DNA of 21,059 nucleotides from Stephanodiscus triporus (Eukaryota; Bacillariophyta; Thalassiosirophyceae; Thalassiosirales; Thalassiosiraceae), in the NCBI GenBank assembly GCA_036939755.1, contig JALLAZ010000147.1, positions 1 to 21,059 on the forward strand. The letters are read 5' to 3'. Numbering within the stretch: position 1 is the stretch's first letter; every line of letters starts with the position of its first letter. Below the pieces are notes generated by a model that was not told the DNA's origin, made no database searches, and saw nothing but the letters and a program-made list of their open reading frames with translations. The position numbers were made by a program, and so were the translations under genes. Below are positions 1 through 9,089 of the stretch, in pieces.

Positions 1-790
1 ATACTGTTGATTGTCATGTATTTTTTACTAGCCCATCTACTAGGATCATGCCGCCGTCCTTGCCGTTGCCGTATGCTACCATCATTGTCAACCCCATTCC
101 TGACATTGCCACCATTGCCATCGCTACCACCAGCACAACCGCCATTTCTCTTGCTTCCGCTTTTGTTTGATTTTTGTTTGGTCTTGCCGCCGTCATTGTC
201 GCCGCTGTTGCCTGTCACTGCCGCCGCCGCCGCTGCCGCCATGACAGCCATTTGTCTCGCTGTCACTTTTGTTTGATTGTTGTGCAGCACGTTGACGCCT
301 CCACCACCTCCTCCTCCTCCCTCTCCTCCTCCCCCTCCTCGGCCCCCTCCTTGGACGCGGCAGGAGTCCTGGTTGCGTCGCCCCCCCCCCCCGACAAAGA
401 CATCGTCCTCCTCGGAGCATCGACGGCCCTGCTCTCTCTCCTTCCCCCGCATACTCCTCACAACGAAGATGCAGCAACGGCGGCAATGATGGCGGAAACA
501 ATGGCATCTCCGTCTCCGTCGGACGTGTTTGACCGGCGCGGGGCCATGGTTGTCGTAGTCATCTACGTCCCCCCGCCCACATGGGTGAAGGGGGGGGGAG
601 GGGGGAGGAAGGGGGAAAAGGCACGGGTAGGGGTGGACGACGCGGCGAGGCGACGACCACGATTGTCACGGGGGGACGGTTGTCATCGTGGTTATTGTTG
701 CCAACAACAATCACTATCCCAACTCCATCCTGATGGCGCTTCATTGTCGCTGGTTGTGGTTGTGGTTGTGGGTTGTAGCGTATGGTAGAA
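1..790. repeat. GC-rich low-complexity region without a credible gene
   Basis: The left part (to about 450) is pyrimidine-rich, built from imperfect CCGCCGT, CCATTGCC and CTCCTCC triplet-like runs and ending near a C homopolymer around 380-392. The right part (about 585-790) is G-rich, with G runs near 589-605 and GTTGTGG/GGTTGTGG steps. The phrase CTTTTGTTTGAT occurs twice (near 161 and 267). Open frames exist on both strands, but they translate to homopolymeric Pro/Ser/Leu or Arg/Gly runs with no domain, as expected from biased composition. I see no RNA gene. Confidence 0.6.
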
Positions 791-1035
791 TTTGAGAGGC
801 CTCAAAAATCTACGAAAAACTTAGAATCTTGAATACTCTCAATCAGAGAGGCTTTCAAAAGTCTGTGTTTCCAGTACCTTTCACAGCGGAATTCCACTAG
901 CTTTCACAGCGGAATTCAATATGTTTGCAAAAGCCTCTCACCTGAGATATTGCAAAATTCTAAGAAAAACTTAGAACGCCCGCCTATTTTGGTATGCAAA
1001 CTTAGAATTTTGAGGACTGGCTCTTGAGAGATACT
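785..1035. repeat. Cluster of short direct and inverted repeats upstream of Hikeshi
   Basis: Several small repeats crowd here. CTTTCACAGCGGAATTC occurs at 878-894 and 901-917 (23-bp period). GAAAAACTTAGAA occurs at 814-826 and 964-976. TTCTAAG-AAAAA-CTTAGAA is a perfect inverted repeat at 958-976. CAAAATTCTAAG (953-964) is mirrored by CTTAGAATTTTG (1001-1012). GAGAGGCTTT (846-855) is mirrored by AAAGCCTCTC (930-939). The patch ends about 85 bp before the Hikeshi start codon, so it may be promoter sequence or the remnant of a small fold-back element. No coding potential is visible. Confidence 0.55.
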
Positions 1036-1118
1036 GTACGCACAAAACCCGTGGAAGTCCGTAGAAAGATTATTGGAAGGATCTCAAATCGTCCTCGCCG
1101 CATGTTGGCGTTCGACCA

Positions 1119-1775
1119 ATGAATGACGCACAACAACCATCGTCTCAAGTCCTCGGCGTGCTAATACCTGGGGGCGTCGTTCGGACAGACTTTATGCCCA
1201 GCGACCCCTCGGGTACGAAATTCACCTTGGCTCTCACCGGCATCAGCGGCACTGACATTTCAGCCGTCAGCGAACTGGTATTTTTCTTACTACCGGGCGT
1301 TCCATTGCCGCCGGATCACGGGGCGCTTCTTTACTGGCAAATAGTTTCCACGCCCGCGTCGAATTCCATGTCCTCGACTCCCTTTTCATCGGGGATGCTT
1401 ACCACTGAATTTGAGCTCGTTGGTGCCATAGCCAACCACAAGCCCTCTGGCGTGTTTCGGACCGGCTGGGCCACAAATGAAGCAATCGGTGCGGCCATAA
1501 AGCACCCATCGTCAAATGTTACAATCAATTTGGGTGTATCGATAGAACCCATGTCAAATGTTCAGAATATGGGCATTATACAAGATAAGACAACTCATGT
1601 GGCAATGAAGATTGCAATGGATTTATTTAATTACATGCAAAGTTTCGACACAGGAGTTGGCGGCGGAGGAAATATGTTGGTTCCAAAAAATGTGTTTGAT
1701 CGATGGATATCGAGGTTCGAAGCAAAGGCTAGAGTTGATCCTACTTTCTTTATGAAAAGCTCAGATGATGGTTGA
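1119..1775 (+). CDS. HIKESHI: Hikeshi/OPI10 family protein (nuclear import carrier for HSP70)
   Basis: Intronless gene for 218 residues, slightly longer than the roughly 197-residue animal protein. Family hallmarks are visible in order: the N-terminal GVLIPGG-V-TDF strand (13-25), the hydrophobic VSELVFFLLPGVPLPPDHGA segment (50-69), FELVGAIANHKPSGVFRTGW (98-117), INLGVSIEPM (136-145) and the C-terminal NMLVPKNVFDRWISRFEAK helix region (185-203) followed by DPTFF. In animals Hikeshi carries ATP-bound HSP70 into the nucleus during heat stress by binding FG nucleoporins; that role is inferred from family membership. The first ATG of the open frame is used and no better in-frame start exists nearby. 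It converges on the PsbQ-like gene, with 250 bp of AT-rich sequence between the two stops. The upstream 300 bp is repeat-rich. Confidence 0.9.
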   Translation: MNDAQQPSSQVLGVLIPGGVVRTDFMPSDPSGTKFTLALTGISGTDISAVSELVFFLLPGVPLPPDHGALLYWQIVSTPASNSMSSTPFSSGMLTTEFELVGAIANHKPSGVFRTGWATNEAIGAAIKHPSSNVTINLGVSIEPMSNVQNMGIIQDKTTHVAMKIAMDLFNYMQSFDTGVGGGGNMLVPKNVFDRWISRFEAKARVDPTFFMKSSDDG

Positions 1776-2025
1776 GAAATTAGATTGGATTGAAACTTGC
1801 ATGAGAAAATAAAACGCCAGAGAATATTTGATTCGCCCACAAAAATTCCCGAAAAATTCACATCAGTGCAATTTTGTCAGTATTCGTCCGACATCGAAAG
1901 ATAGGGGTAATAGCTGTTACGATGGAGAGCTAAAATAAATGAAAAACGCAAAATAGAGTTGTCTACTTTTTGTTCATGTCTCTAGCTCAACGTATAATAT
2001 ATTGAATTAGTACATGATATATTCC

Positions 2026-2619
2026 TCAGAGCTCGTCCGGAATATCTCTCAGCAAGTCAAGAAAATCCCCGAACAGGTCATCGGCCTTTGCCGCTACCAC
2101 TCCGAATCCCGCCGAATCCTTGTTCGACACTGGTTTCTGGGCCACCTGCACCAAACTCTGAAGTAACTTGATATCTTCGTCCGCCTTGGTCTTTTTAGCA
2201 GGTTCATATATCCCCTTGGCGATAACTTTCATGTCCTCCCCGGCGGAATACACCGTTCGCAAGAAGTCGTCGATTTTATCCCATTCGGCTTTATCGATTT
2301 CGGATGGCTGTTCGGTGACTCGCTTGGCGACGCTCTTCAACTGGGCCCTAACCTTGATCACGCGGCTGAATTGCGCGGCTCCTTGCGGCAGGGCGTTGCC
2401 GTCGGAAACATCCGCCACGCCCGGGAGAGGGGATATCACTAGGGCGGACGTTGCGGCGAGGGAGCCGATGGCGATGCTCGTTGTGAGGAAGTCTCGACGG
2501 CTACTTGCTGTGGCGTGGAGATGGGTGCTAGAACGATCCCCTCTTGACGGTGTGAACGCATCATTGATGTAGGGGTTGATTAGGGCTATTGTTACCACGA
2601 GCGATGATACTTTTTTCAT
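2026..2619 (-). CDS. PsbQ-family lumenal photosystem II extrinsic protein (PsbQ' or Psb31 type)
   Basis: Intronless, 197 residues with a three-part targeting region. Residues 1-21 are a hydrophobic signal peptide ending at NDA|FTP, the A|F junction used for import into red-lineage secondary plastids. Residues 22-39 are Ser/Thr/His/Arg-rich, like a transit peptide. Residues 39-69 are a twin-arginine thylakoid signal (SRRDFLT, a hydrophobic core, then GVA|D). The predicted mature part (70-197, about 14 kDa) is mostly helical and charged, as in the four-helix PsbQ fold, and of the size of the diatom Psb31 protein. Role by family: it binds the lumenal side of photosystem II and stabilises the oxygen-evolving cluster. 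I cannot choose between PsbQ' and Psb31 without alignment. It shares a 220-bp divergent promoter with the cyclodeaminase-like gene. Confidence 0.82.
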   Translation of the reverse strand: MKKVSSLVVTIALINPYINDAFTPSRGDRSSTHLHATASSRRDFLTTSIAIGSLAATSALVISPLPGVADVSDGNALPQGAAQFSRVIKVRAQLKSVAKRVTEQPSEIDKAEWDKIDDFLRTVYSAGEDMKVIAKGIYEPAKKTKADEDIKLLQSLVQVAQKPVSNKDSAGFGVVAAKADDLFGDFLDLLRDIPDEL

Positions 2620-2839
2620 CTTCGGTGCGTTGCTCAGAGGTTTGAAGGTGCCAAGTGCCCAGTGAAGTGTGCATGCAGAGGATTGCTCTTCTCTCTGTGT
2701 GTGACGAGTGATACCCTTGAATTTCTCCCTTCCATATCCACAAAAAATCCCTCGTCAGGTAGGTTACGCACTTTACTCGTTCCCGCCACACTTTCTCAAA
2801 AACAAAAAAACAACCAAGCCGCCAATCAATGCAAACGAC
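2620..2839. promoter_or_regulatory. Shared divergent intergenic region (PsbQ-like / cyclodeaminase-like)
   Basis: This 220-bp stretch separates two start codons pointing apart, so both promoters must lie here. An in-frame Met upstream of the cyclodeaminase start (2708) would give 44 extra residues with no family resemblance, so I treat the stretch as non-coding. No clear promoter box can be assigned by eye. Confidence 0.45.
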
Positions 2840-3979
2840 ATGATACATCAAACTTCCAGATTACTCTCAAATACTATGCTCATCCTTTCAGAAGCCGATG
2901 CAAGAAGATGCTTTCCTGTACCTGTGGCCATCGCAGCCAACCGGAAGGCGCTAGCTTCTCTGCGAAAAGATGAAGATGGCGGAGCGGTGGTACCGACCAG
3001 GATCAGCTTACCCTATCGTGCCCCCACTGTCGCCACTCCCACCTCGACATCGTCGTCAAGCCTGCCTGCCGATTGGTCACTGTTCAAACCCGCAGCGTAT
3101 TATCCCAGAGAAGGGATAACAGATGAGGAAATATTGATGGGGATGAAATTGGTTTCTATTCGGAGTAGAAACCCAGAAAAATTTAACAAACCCACCGTCC
3201 CTGCAACAACAATGCTACTCAATTCCGAAACCGGCGAGGTGTCGGCAATTTTAGCTGCTACATACTTGACTGCAGCAAGGACGGCAGCTGGGAGTGCCCT
3301 GGCTACGGAATTGGCGTTGTCGAATCGTAAAACTCAGGATGGATTGACATTACTGGTCTTCGGTGCAGGTCTCCAAGCAGAATTACACATACGATCTATT
3401 CAGCACGTCGTAAACATTAACAGATTGGTGATTATAAATCGATCCCTCTTAAGAGCAGAAAAACTCAAAGAAATGATACTGAAAGAGCAACCAAATTCGG
3501 ATTCAGAAGCACAAATAGACATATCGACAACACTGCTTTCAGATAAAGATGGAGTGGAAAATGCAGTAAAAAATGCAGATATCATTTGCGCGGCTACCAA
3601 TACATGCACTCCTCTCTTCCGTGGCGAGTGGCTAAAACCAGGCTGTCATATCAATGGCGTTGGTTCTTACACACCGCTGATGCAAGAAATTGACGATGCC
3701 ACAGTGAGGAGGTCCGAGATACTAATCGATACACCAGAGGCATTGGATGTTGGAGATCTATCATGTTTGAAGCAAGGAGGGGATGACTTGCAATTCAATT
3801 TTGCTGGTTTAATTGGGGATGCCATCGTTGGAAATATTAACTTTGGCAGACGAAGAGACGATCGTATCGACTGTTCATTTTATAAGTCGGTTGGAACGGC
3901 TATCATGGATTTGTTTTCTGCAAATGTGGCGGTAAATAATGCAAGAAAGAACAAAATAGGAGTCGAAGTGGATATGTAA
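2840..3979 (+). CDS. Ornithine cyclodeaminase / mu-crystallin family NAD(P)-dependent enzyme
   Basis: Intronless, 379 residues from the chosen ATG at 2840; a second in-frame ATG at 2876 sits just before the conserved ILSEADAR start of the domain and is a possible alternative. Family features: TAARTAAGSALATELAL (143-159, substrate/cofactor region), the Rossmann loop GAGLQAE (175-181), ADIICAATNT (246-255) and RGEWLKPGCHINGVGSYTP (261-279), then ALDVGDL (301-307). Bacterial members turn L-ornithine into L-proline and ammonia; eukaryotic mu-crystallins are ketimine reductases, and other relatives act on alanine or lysine derivatives, so the substrate here is open. A Thr/Ser-rich insert at about 62-76 makes the protein longer than most members. 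There is no clear organelle signal. The stop codon is only 35 bp from the convergent aminopeptidase stop. Confidence 0.88.
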   Translation: MIHQTSRLLSNTMLILSEADARRCFPVPVAIAANRKALASLRKDEDGGAVVPTRISLPYRAPTVATPTSTSSSSLPADWSLFKPAAYYPREGITDEEILMGMKLVSIRSRNPEKFNKPTVPATTMLLNSETGEVSAILAATYLTAARTAAGSALATELALSNRKTQDGLTLLVFGAGLQAELHIRSIQHVVNINRLVIINRSLLRAEKLKEMILKEQPNSDSEAQIDISTTLLSDKDGVENAVKNADIICAATNTCTPLFRGEWLKPGCHINGVGSYTPLMQEIDDATVRRSEILIDTPEALDVGDLSCLKQGGDDLQFNFAGLIGDAIVGNINFGRRRDDRIDCSFYKSVGTAIMDLFSANVAVNNARKNKIGVEVDM

Positions 3980-4014
3980 ATAATGCAAAATAGTTATTAC
4001 TTGATGACGCAACC

Positions 4015-7000
4015 CTACTTCAACCCTTTTGTGACAATTTCAAGGAGATCATTGCTCACATTTGGCATATCCTTTAGCCGTTGTAGCTGTTCCTTCATCA
4101 AAGTAGCCCTCTTCTCGTTGTAGTTCTTCCACCCAATCAAGCACGCGGCCGTTGTGCGCGCGGCTACCTTTGAGTTAATATTATCGATCTTTTCCAACAT
4201 GTCACCCAAGAACTTATAACCCTTGCCTTCCTCATTGTGAAATGCGGCCGCATTCATGGCAAATGTCATTATAAGAGCACGGCATCTATTGGGGTTCTTG
4301 AGAGAAAAATCAGGGTGGGAAGAGGCAAGCTTTATGACTCGATCCAAAACATCCGGCAACTCCGCATCGGCTTGTACTGAGAACCATTTGTTTAGCACCA
4401 GCGGATCACCTTTCGCATCATCATAAAATTTTTCAATGGCCGAGTCTCTCGCGATTGCTCCCTCTCCGCTCATAGACGCAAGGATGCTGAATGCAGCAAG
4501 CTTGTCTGTCATTCCAGTTGCGGCGATGAAGTGCTCAGTTGCAAGAGCGGCTGATTCCTTTTGCTCGTCACCGGTCTCACATATTGAGCAGAGGTACCCA
4601 AGGTAGACATTTCTCAGACGCCGACGTCCTACGGATACCCCGTCCACTTTGAAGGTGGCTCCATCTGCATCAATGGCAGCAGTCAAATTCTTATAGGCCA
4701 CAAGGAGGTCTTCCTTGAATCGCCTGGCGATTAACTTCTTGACATAGTTTCGTGCTTTGAGTATGGCTGGAGGATCGATGATAGTGACTGATTTGGACAG
4801 AGTTGATTCAGATGGTAGTATCAAGGCAAAAGCCCGAATGGAATCATCACTAATGCCTTCGTCTTTCAGTGTCTGACCAAAAGTCTTCAGAACACGATCC
4901 AGACTTTCACCATGTGCCTCTTGGTTGATGACTTTGAGGATGGCAGCCTCATACAACTTCTGTGCACTGTCCCATCGGTTGAAACCGTCAGTATCCCTTT
5001 AAATCATAATAGACGCAACAGTGGATCAGAAAGCTGAGAAATAATACAATGATCAAAGAGAAACTAAATCCATGTACTTACCAAGAAGCGAGGAATGCCA
5101 AGTCATTTTCATCCACTACTCCTGATGCTGGAACAATCTTTACTGGAGCCGAAAAATTGCGTAGGATGGAAGGTACCACACCACCTTTGAGGCCAGCGAA
5201 GTCAAACGTCTGAGTGCATTCCTTCAATTGAAGAATTGTGGTTGGCGTGACCTCATGTCCGGTTTGTTTATCAAGTAAGCCTACGGCTACAGGTATCAAT
5301 AATGGCTCCTCACTGCGACTGCTTTGCGATAAAGTCAATTGAAACAATCCCTTTTGCTGATCAAAAGTTGAAGAGTAGGTTACCACAGGTGTGCCAGAAG
5401 TTGAGTACCACCTCGCAAACTGAGACAAATCAACACCATTTGCATCTGCCATGGCAGCCAAGAAGTCATCGCAGGTCACCGCACAACCATCATGTCTTAG
5501 AAAATAACAATCCATCCCCTTTCTGAAACCCTCAGTGCCTAAAAGTGTCTCGTACATTCGAATGACCTCTGCTCCCTTTCTGTACACTATCGGGACCGGG
5601 GAAAACAAAAACACAGGTCAACGTTAGAGCCTAACGAGCATCATACGCAATTTAGATACATAATCGAACGCACCGGTGGATGTATAGAAATTATCCATTG
5701 CAATATAGCTATCAGGTCGTATGGGATGCGACATCGGCCCATCATCTTCCTGAAATTGGCTGCCACGAACGACAAGAACATTCTGAATGCGAGTGACAGC
5801 CGCGCAGTTGTTGATTTGGCCCGAGAACTGCTGATCTCGATAAACTGTAAGCCCTTCTTTCAAGGTCAATTGGAACCAATCTCGACACGTCACTCGATTG
5901 CCCGTCCAGTTGTGAAAGTATTCATGGCCAATTATCCCCTCCACTCGATAATACTCGGCGTCGGTAGATGTAACTGGATCAGCCAGCACGCAACTAGTGT
6001 TGAACACGTTCAAGCTTTTGTTTTCCATTGCACCCATATTGAATGACTCCACGGCAACGACATTGAAGAGGTCTAAGTCATATTCGAGTCCATACGTTTC
6101 TTCGTCCCATTTCATTGCACGCTTTAAAGACTCTAAGGCATAATTTAACTTGCCAGCATTCTTGTGCTGTAGAGATCAAAAAATTGCATCAGGAGGTAAT
6201 GAAGATGTGTCGGATGAAATGTGAGGAATAGATGTTTCATGTCCATCGTTAAGTTCCCGATCTGCTACTTACCTCCGAATAAAATCGCAGGATGACCTCA
6301 CGGCCACTCATGGTCGTGAAGGTGCCCTCAATCGATCCGAGATCGCCAGCCACGAGCGCAAAGAGATAGCTAGGCTTGGGAAATGGATCGTGCCAGATGG
6401 CGAATTTTCGTTTTCCATCGCTACCCTCGCATTCACCCTCCTCCATCAAATTACCATTGGACAACAACACTGGAAAAGAATCGGTATCGGCCTCGATCCT
6501 CACACTTTCAAAAGTTGCCATGTTGTCTGGCCTGTTGGTGATGGAGCAAATATTACAGGCCAGCGCAAACGAAGATGGAGATGACAACTTTGTGGGAGAG
6601 ACAAAAGAAACTTCAAATGTGGCTCACCTGTCAGGATAATAAGTGATGCGACGAAATCCCTCTGCCTCGCACTGAGAGCAGTACATTGATCCATCTTTGT
6701 ACAGTCCGGACAGCTGGGTGTTATCCTCGGGAACGATCTCGACTGTGGACCTGACAATCATTTCGCCCTTCGAGTTCTTAGATGCTCCCCGACGCAGAGT
6801 CTCCGCCTTGATGATCAACTTCCCGGGCTTCAAGATGTAATCGACATCCGGCACAAGAGTATCGCATCCATCCACCGATAGCTTGTAGAGTGCGACCACC
6901 CCCTCGTCTCCGTCCAGATCGAGCCCATCCACAGCGTCATTGGCGGCCACCTTTGCGTCGGTGGCGGTCGTTAAGGCGTCGGCGGCATCGAATTTTTCGA

Positions 7001-7244
7001 CCGTCAGGACCGACTCCACGACCGTTCGTCGCTCGACGAGATTGAAATTCAACGAGACCTTGGTAACCTTGTACCGCAGCGGCGCGTAGTCCAATCGATG
7101 GATCTCCTTCGCCTCGGGCGGATTGGCCTTGGTGGATGCAGCGAGCCCGCCGTTAAGTGCCTTGTCTTTGACGGGGGGGTCGTCCGTCCTGGGCTTTTTG
7201 GTGGGGTTCGCCGCTGTCAGCTCGAAATTTGTGCTGTTTGCCAT
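4015..7244 (-). CDS. pepN: M1-family aminopeptidase N, bacterial PepN type (five exons)
   Basis: Exons 7244-6628, 6531-6273, 6166-5674, 5586-5082 and 4996-4015 join in frame through four short introns (96, 106, 87 and 85 bp; donors GTGAGC, GTAAGT, GTGCGT, GTAAGT) to 951 residues. The joins restore [27 protein letters not shown] and [13 protein letters not shown], each matching PepN. The catalytic centre is complete: GAMEN (337-341), zinc site HEYFH (373-377) with Glu396 eighteen residues on, and Tyr458 in TVYRKGAEV. It removes N-terminal residues from peptides and is probably a cytosolic or organellar housekeeping enzyme. Residues 1-50 are polar with a KKPR patch, and 87-114 form an Ala/Asp-rich low-complexity insert. 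An in-frame Met at 7379 would add 45 basic residues with no family match, so the start at 7244 is preferred. Confidence 0.93.
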
Positions 7245-7926
7245 GATGGAGTAGATCCGAGGAATCGTTTTATGGGCGTTACGTTTATGGTCAGCTTTTC
7301 TCTCTTTTGACCAGCGTGACAGAGTAGAGGAAGGAGGGTCACTCCGTCGATGATTCCACGTGGCGTATTTTTTCCACAAAAAAGGTAAAAAGAGAACAAA
7401 ATGCTAAGACTACATTCATACAATAAGTAATACCATACGAACCTGCCGATCAGTCGTTCACTACCTAGATAAGTTCGAGAATTTGGACACTCTCTCTGCC
7501 TCAGATGTTGTAGCAGACGGTACATACTGACAAAATGCCGTCGGCCCATTCGCCAATCTGCATGGGATGGTTCGGGGAGATCCAGATTATGCAGCAACAA
7601 TTCAATAGGAGTTGCAATTGTGCGAGGCAACGCGAAACACAATCTCGGGCGCCTACACTACATTCGTGAGAGTTCGGAGGAGGCGATGAATGCGAGTACG
7701 GCACATGATACCGTGAGAAGGTGGAATCTGATTTGGAATGGGCATGACGCCTGTGGGATACACAACATATCAACGAACGGCTTCTACTTTGGCATGCTTT
7801 AGAAGCATATGAAAACATCTGAACGCGTACTGACATTACTATCTCATGTTCTGTTAGCATTTAAAGAATCTAACAGCCCTTTTACATACAATATACAAAG
7901 GTGTAGGTTCGATTCAAATGACGCTT
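7245..7926. other. Intergenic stretch between methyltransferase 3' end and aminopeptidase 5' end
   Basis: About 680 bp. It should hold the aminopeptidase promoter on the right side of that gene and the 3' untranslated region of the methyltransferase at 7800-7926. Open frames up to 141 codons occur but overlap one another on both strands and show no recognisable domain. A short hairpin lies at 7851-7877. I see no RNA gene. Confidence 0.5.
7851..7877 (-). other. Small hairpin in the 3' flank of the methyltransferase gene
   Basis: CTGTTAG (7851-7857) and CTAACAG (7871-7877) are perfect 7-bp inverted arms around a 13-bp loop, 50-75 bp past the methyltransferase stop codon. It may be a 3'-UTR structure, but an arm this short could also be chance. 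Confidence 0.3.
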
Positions 7927-8832
7927 TCACTTTACTCCTTTCACGACAAACATCGGATCCCCTTGATTGTTTTTCGTGACCGCAGCAGCAGCATTCGTCC
8001 AAGCCAGTACCAAGGAAGGGTTCTTCATGACATCTGCCACGGCTGGCCTTTGTGGCATTGGTAGCATTTCCTTGAGATCCAATGCCTCAATTGAAGTCCA
8101 CTTTGCGGAATAATGAAAGTAAGATCCGACAATTGTTAATCTACCGATGTCATCTGCTTGGAGCCACATGGCGATTGCTTTCGTTGGGAAGCATCGGTTG
8201 CTGAAACTCATCAAGGATATACCACCCGGCCGCAAAATCCTGTACATTTCTCGAAACATCTCCAGCGGCTTCGTCAAATAATCCACGGAGACGACGTTAC
8301 AAATCACGTCGAACGAGTTGTCTTCGAACTGAGATAACGAGGGGTTATCATTGAGATCCTGAACGACAAAACCAGTCAGTTGCTTATTCGCCGACAATTC
8401 CTTCTCATTCATACCCACACCCACCACCTTTCCATACCTGATATCGTCTTCTGGCAAGTGGCTTATCCAGCTCGAGCAAAGATCCAAAACGTCCAGCGAT
8501 TCCTTGCTCAATGAAGCAAACTCTTGTTGGTAAAATTTGGTGAGGCAAGAGATGGCCGAATCATCAATATGCGTCACGAAACGTGGCTGATAGTAAAAAG
8601 CGGAGTCGTCGGAGTTGTCAAGTCTGTTTAAATCATCGGCCGTGTAGGGCCAATCGCCCTGTTTACCAGCGAAGTCACTTTCATCGAAAGTGCATATCGA
8701 TTTGGCAGCGAGACATGAACTTGGACATGATAAAATTGACGGATGGCGATGCATGGACGACCAAGATTGCAGCACCAACGGCGACGCAATGCTACCCAGA
8801 TTTATGGGGCTTATTCGAGGAAGAGATTTCAT
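7927..8832 (-). CDS. Class I SAM-dependent methyltransferase, function unknown
   Basis: Intronless, 301 residues. The SAM fold is recognisable: motif I LDVLDLCSSWISHLP (113-127), the acidic-strand region VVGVGMNEKEL (136-146), VVQDLND (156-162), then SFDVICNVVSVDYLTKP (173-189) and the RILRPGGISLMSFSN segment (198-212), which is typical of methyltransferase type 11 proteins. The motif I variant with Cys-Ser-Ser-Trp replaces the usual Gly-rich loop; to my recollection it marks an uncharacterised family in plants and bacteria. The first 48 residues are Ser-rich and hydrophobic with few acids, so they may be an organelle presequence. Substrate unknown. The gene is divergent from the J-protein gene across 257 bp. 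The first Met of the frame is used; Met27 is an alternative. Confidence 0.8.
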   Translation of the reverse strand: MKSLPRISPINLGSIASPLVLQSWSSMHRHPSILSCPSSCLAAKSICTFDESDFAGKQGDWPYTADDLNRLDNSDDSAFYYQPRFVTHIDDSAISCLTKFYQQEFASLSKESLDVLDLCSSWISHLPEDDIRYGKVVGVGMNEKELSANKQLTGFVVQDLNDNPSLSQFEDNSFDVICNVVSVDYLTKPLEMFREMYRILRPGGISLMSFSNRCFPTKAIAMWLQADDIGRLTIVGSYFHYSAKWTSIEALDLKEMLPMPQRPAVADVMKNPSLVLAWTNAAAAVTKNNQGDPMFVVKGVK

Positions 8833-9089
8833 AGTATTAAATACATAATGTCGTTGTCGGGCGGAGATGAGCTGGCCCGCTCACAGGGCTCTCTAGAGAG
8901 ATACTCTAAAGTACTCAAAAAAATCTCAAAATTAGACGTCCGTCCGCCGCCAGCAACTAAGACTGTGACTCTCCCGGAGTGAATCGAACTCTCTCACTCG
9001 GAAGCCAAACAAATTTAAGTTCAAGGCGAAGATGCGGTGAGGTGTGCCTTCCCTTTTCCATTGCCGTTCTAAACAGCTCTTCTTTTAGT
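8833..9089. promoter_or_regulatory. Shared divergent intergenic region (methyltransferase / J protein)
   Basis: A 257-bp region between divergent start codons. It contains a perfect 12-bp palindrome CTCTCTAGAGAG (8889-8900) leading into GAGAGATACT, a phrase also present upstream of Hikeshi (near 1026). An in-frame Met at 8979 would extend the J protein by 37 residues ahead of its signal peptide, which is unlikely. Confidence 0.4.

Noticed and set aside
174..788. 204-codon open frame in the low-complexity region
   Set aside because: Composition is dominated by Ser, Pro, Val and Gly runs, other frames on both strands are equally open, and no domain or start context supports it.
7501..7860. 119-codon open frame upstream of the aminopeptidase gene
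   Set aside because: No recognisable domain, overlaps another open frame on the opposite strand, and Cys/Ser/His-rich composition looks like non-coding translation.
7871..7926. Second tRNA-like GGTTCGATTC phrase on the plus strand
   Set aside because: The flanking bases do not form a T-stem and no acceptor or anticodon stems are present.
8960..9020. tRNA-like T-arm (GTTCGATTC on the minus strand near 8985)
   Set aside because: The matching 5' acceptor strand and anticodon arm are absent in the expected 60-75 nt, and one T-stem pair is mismatched.
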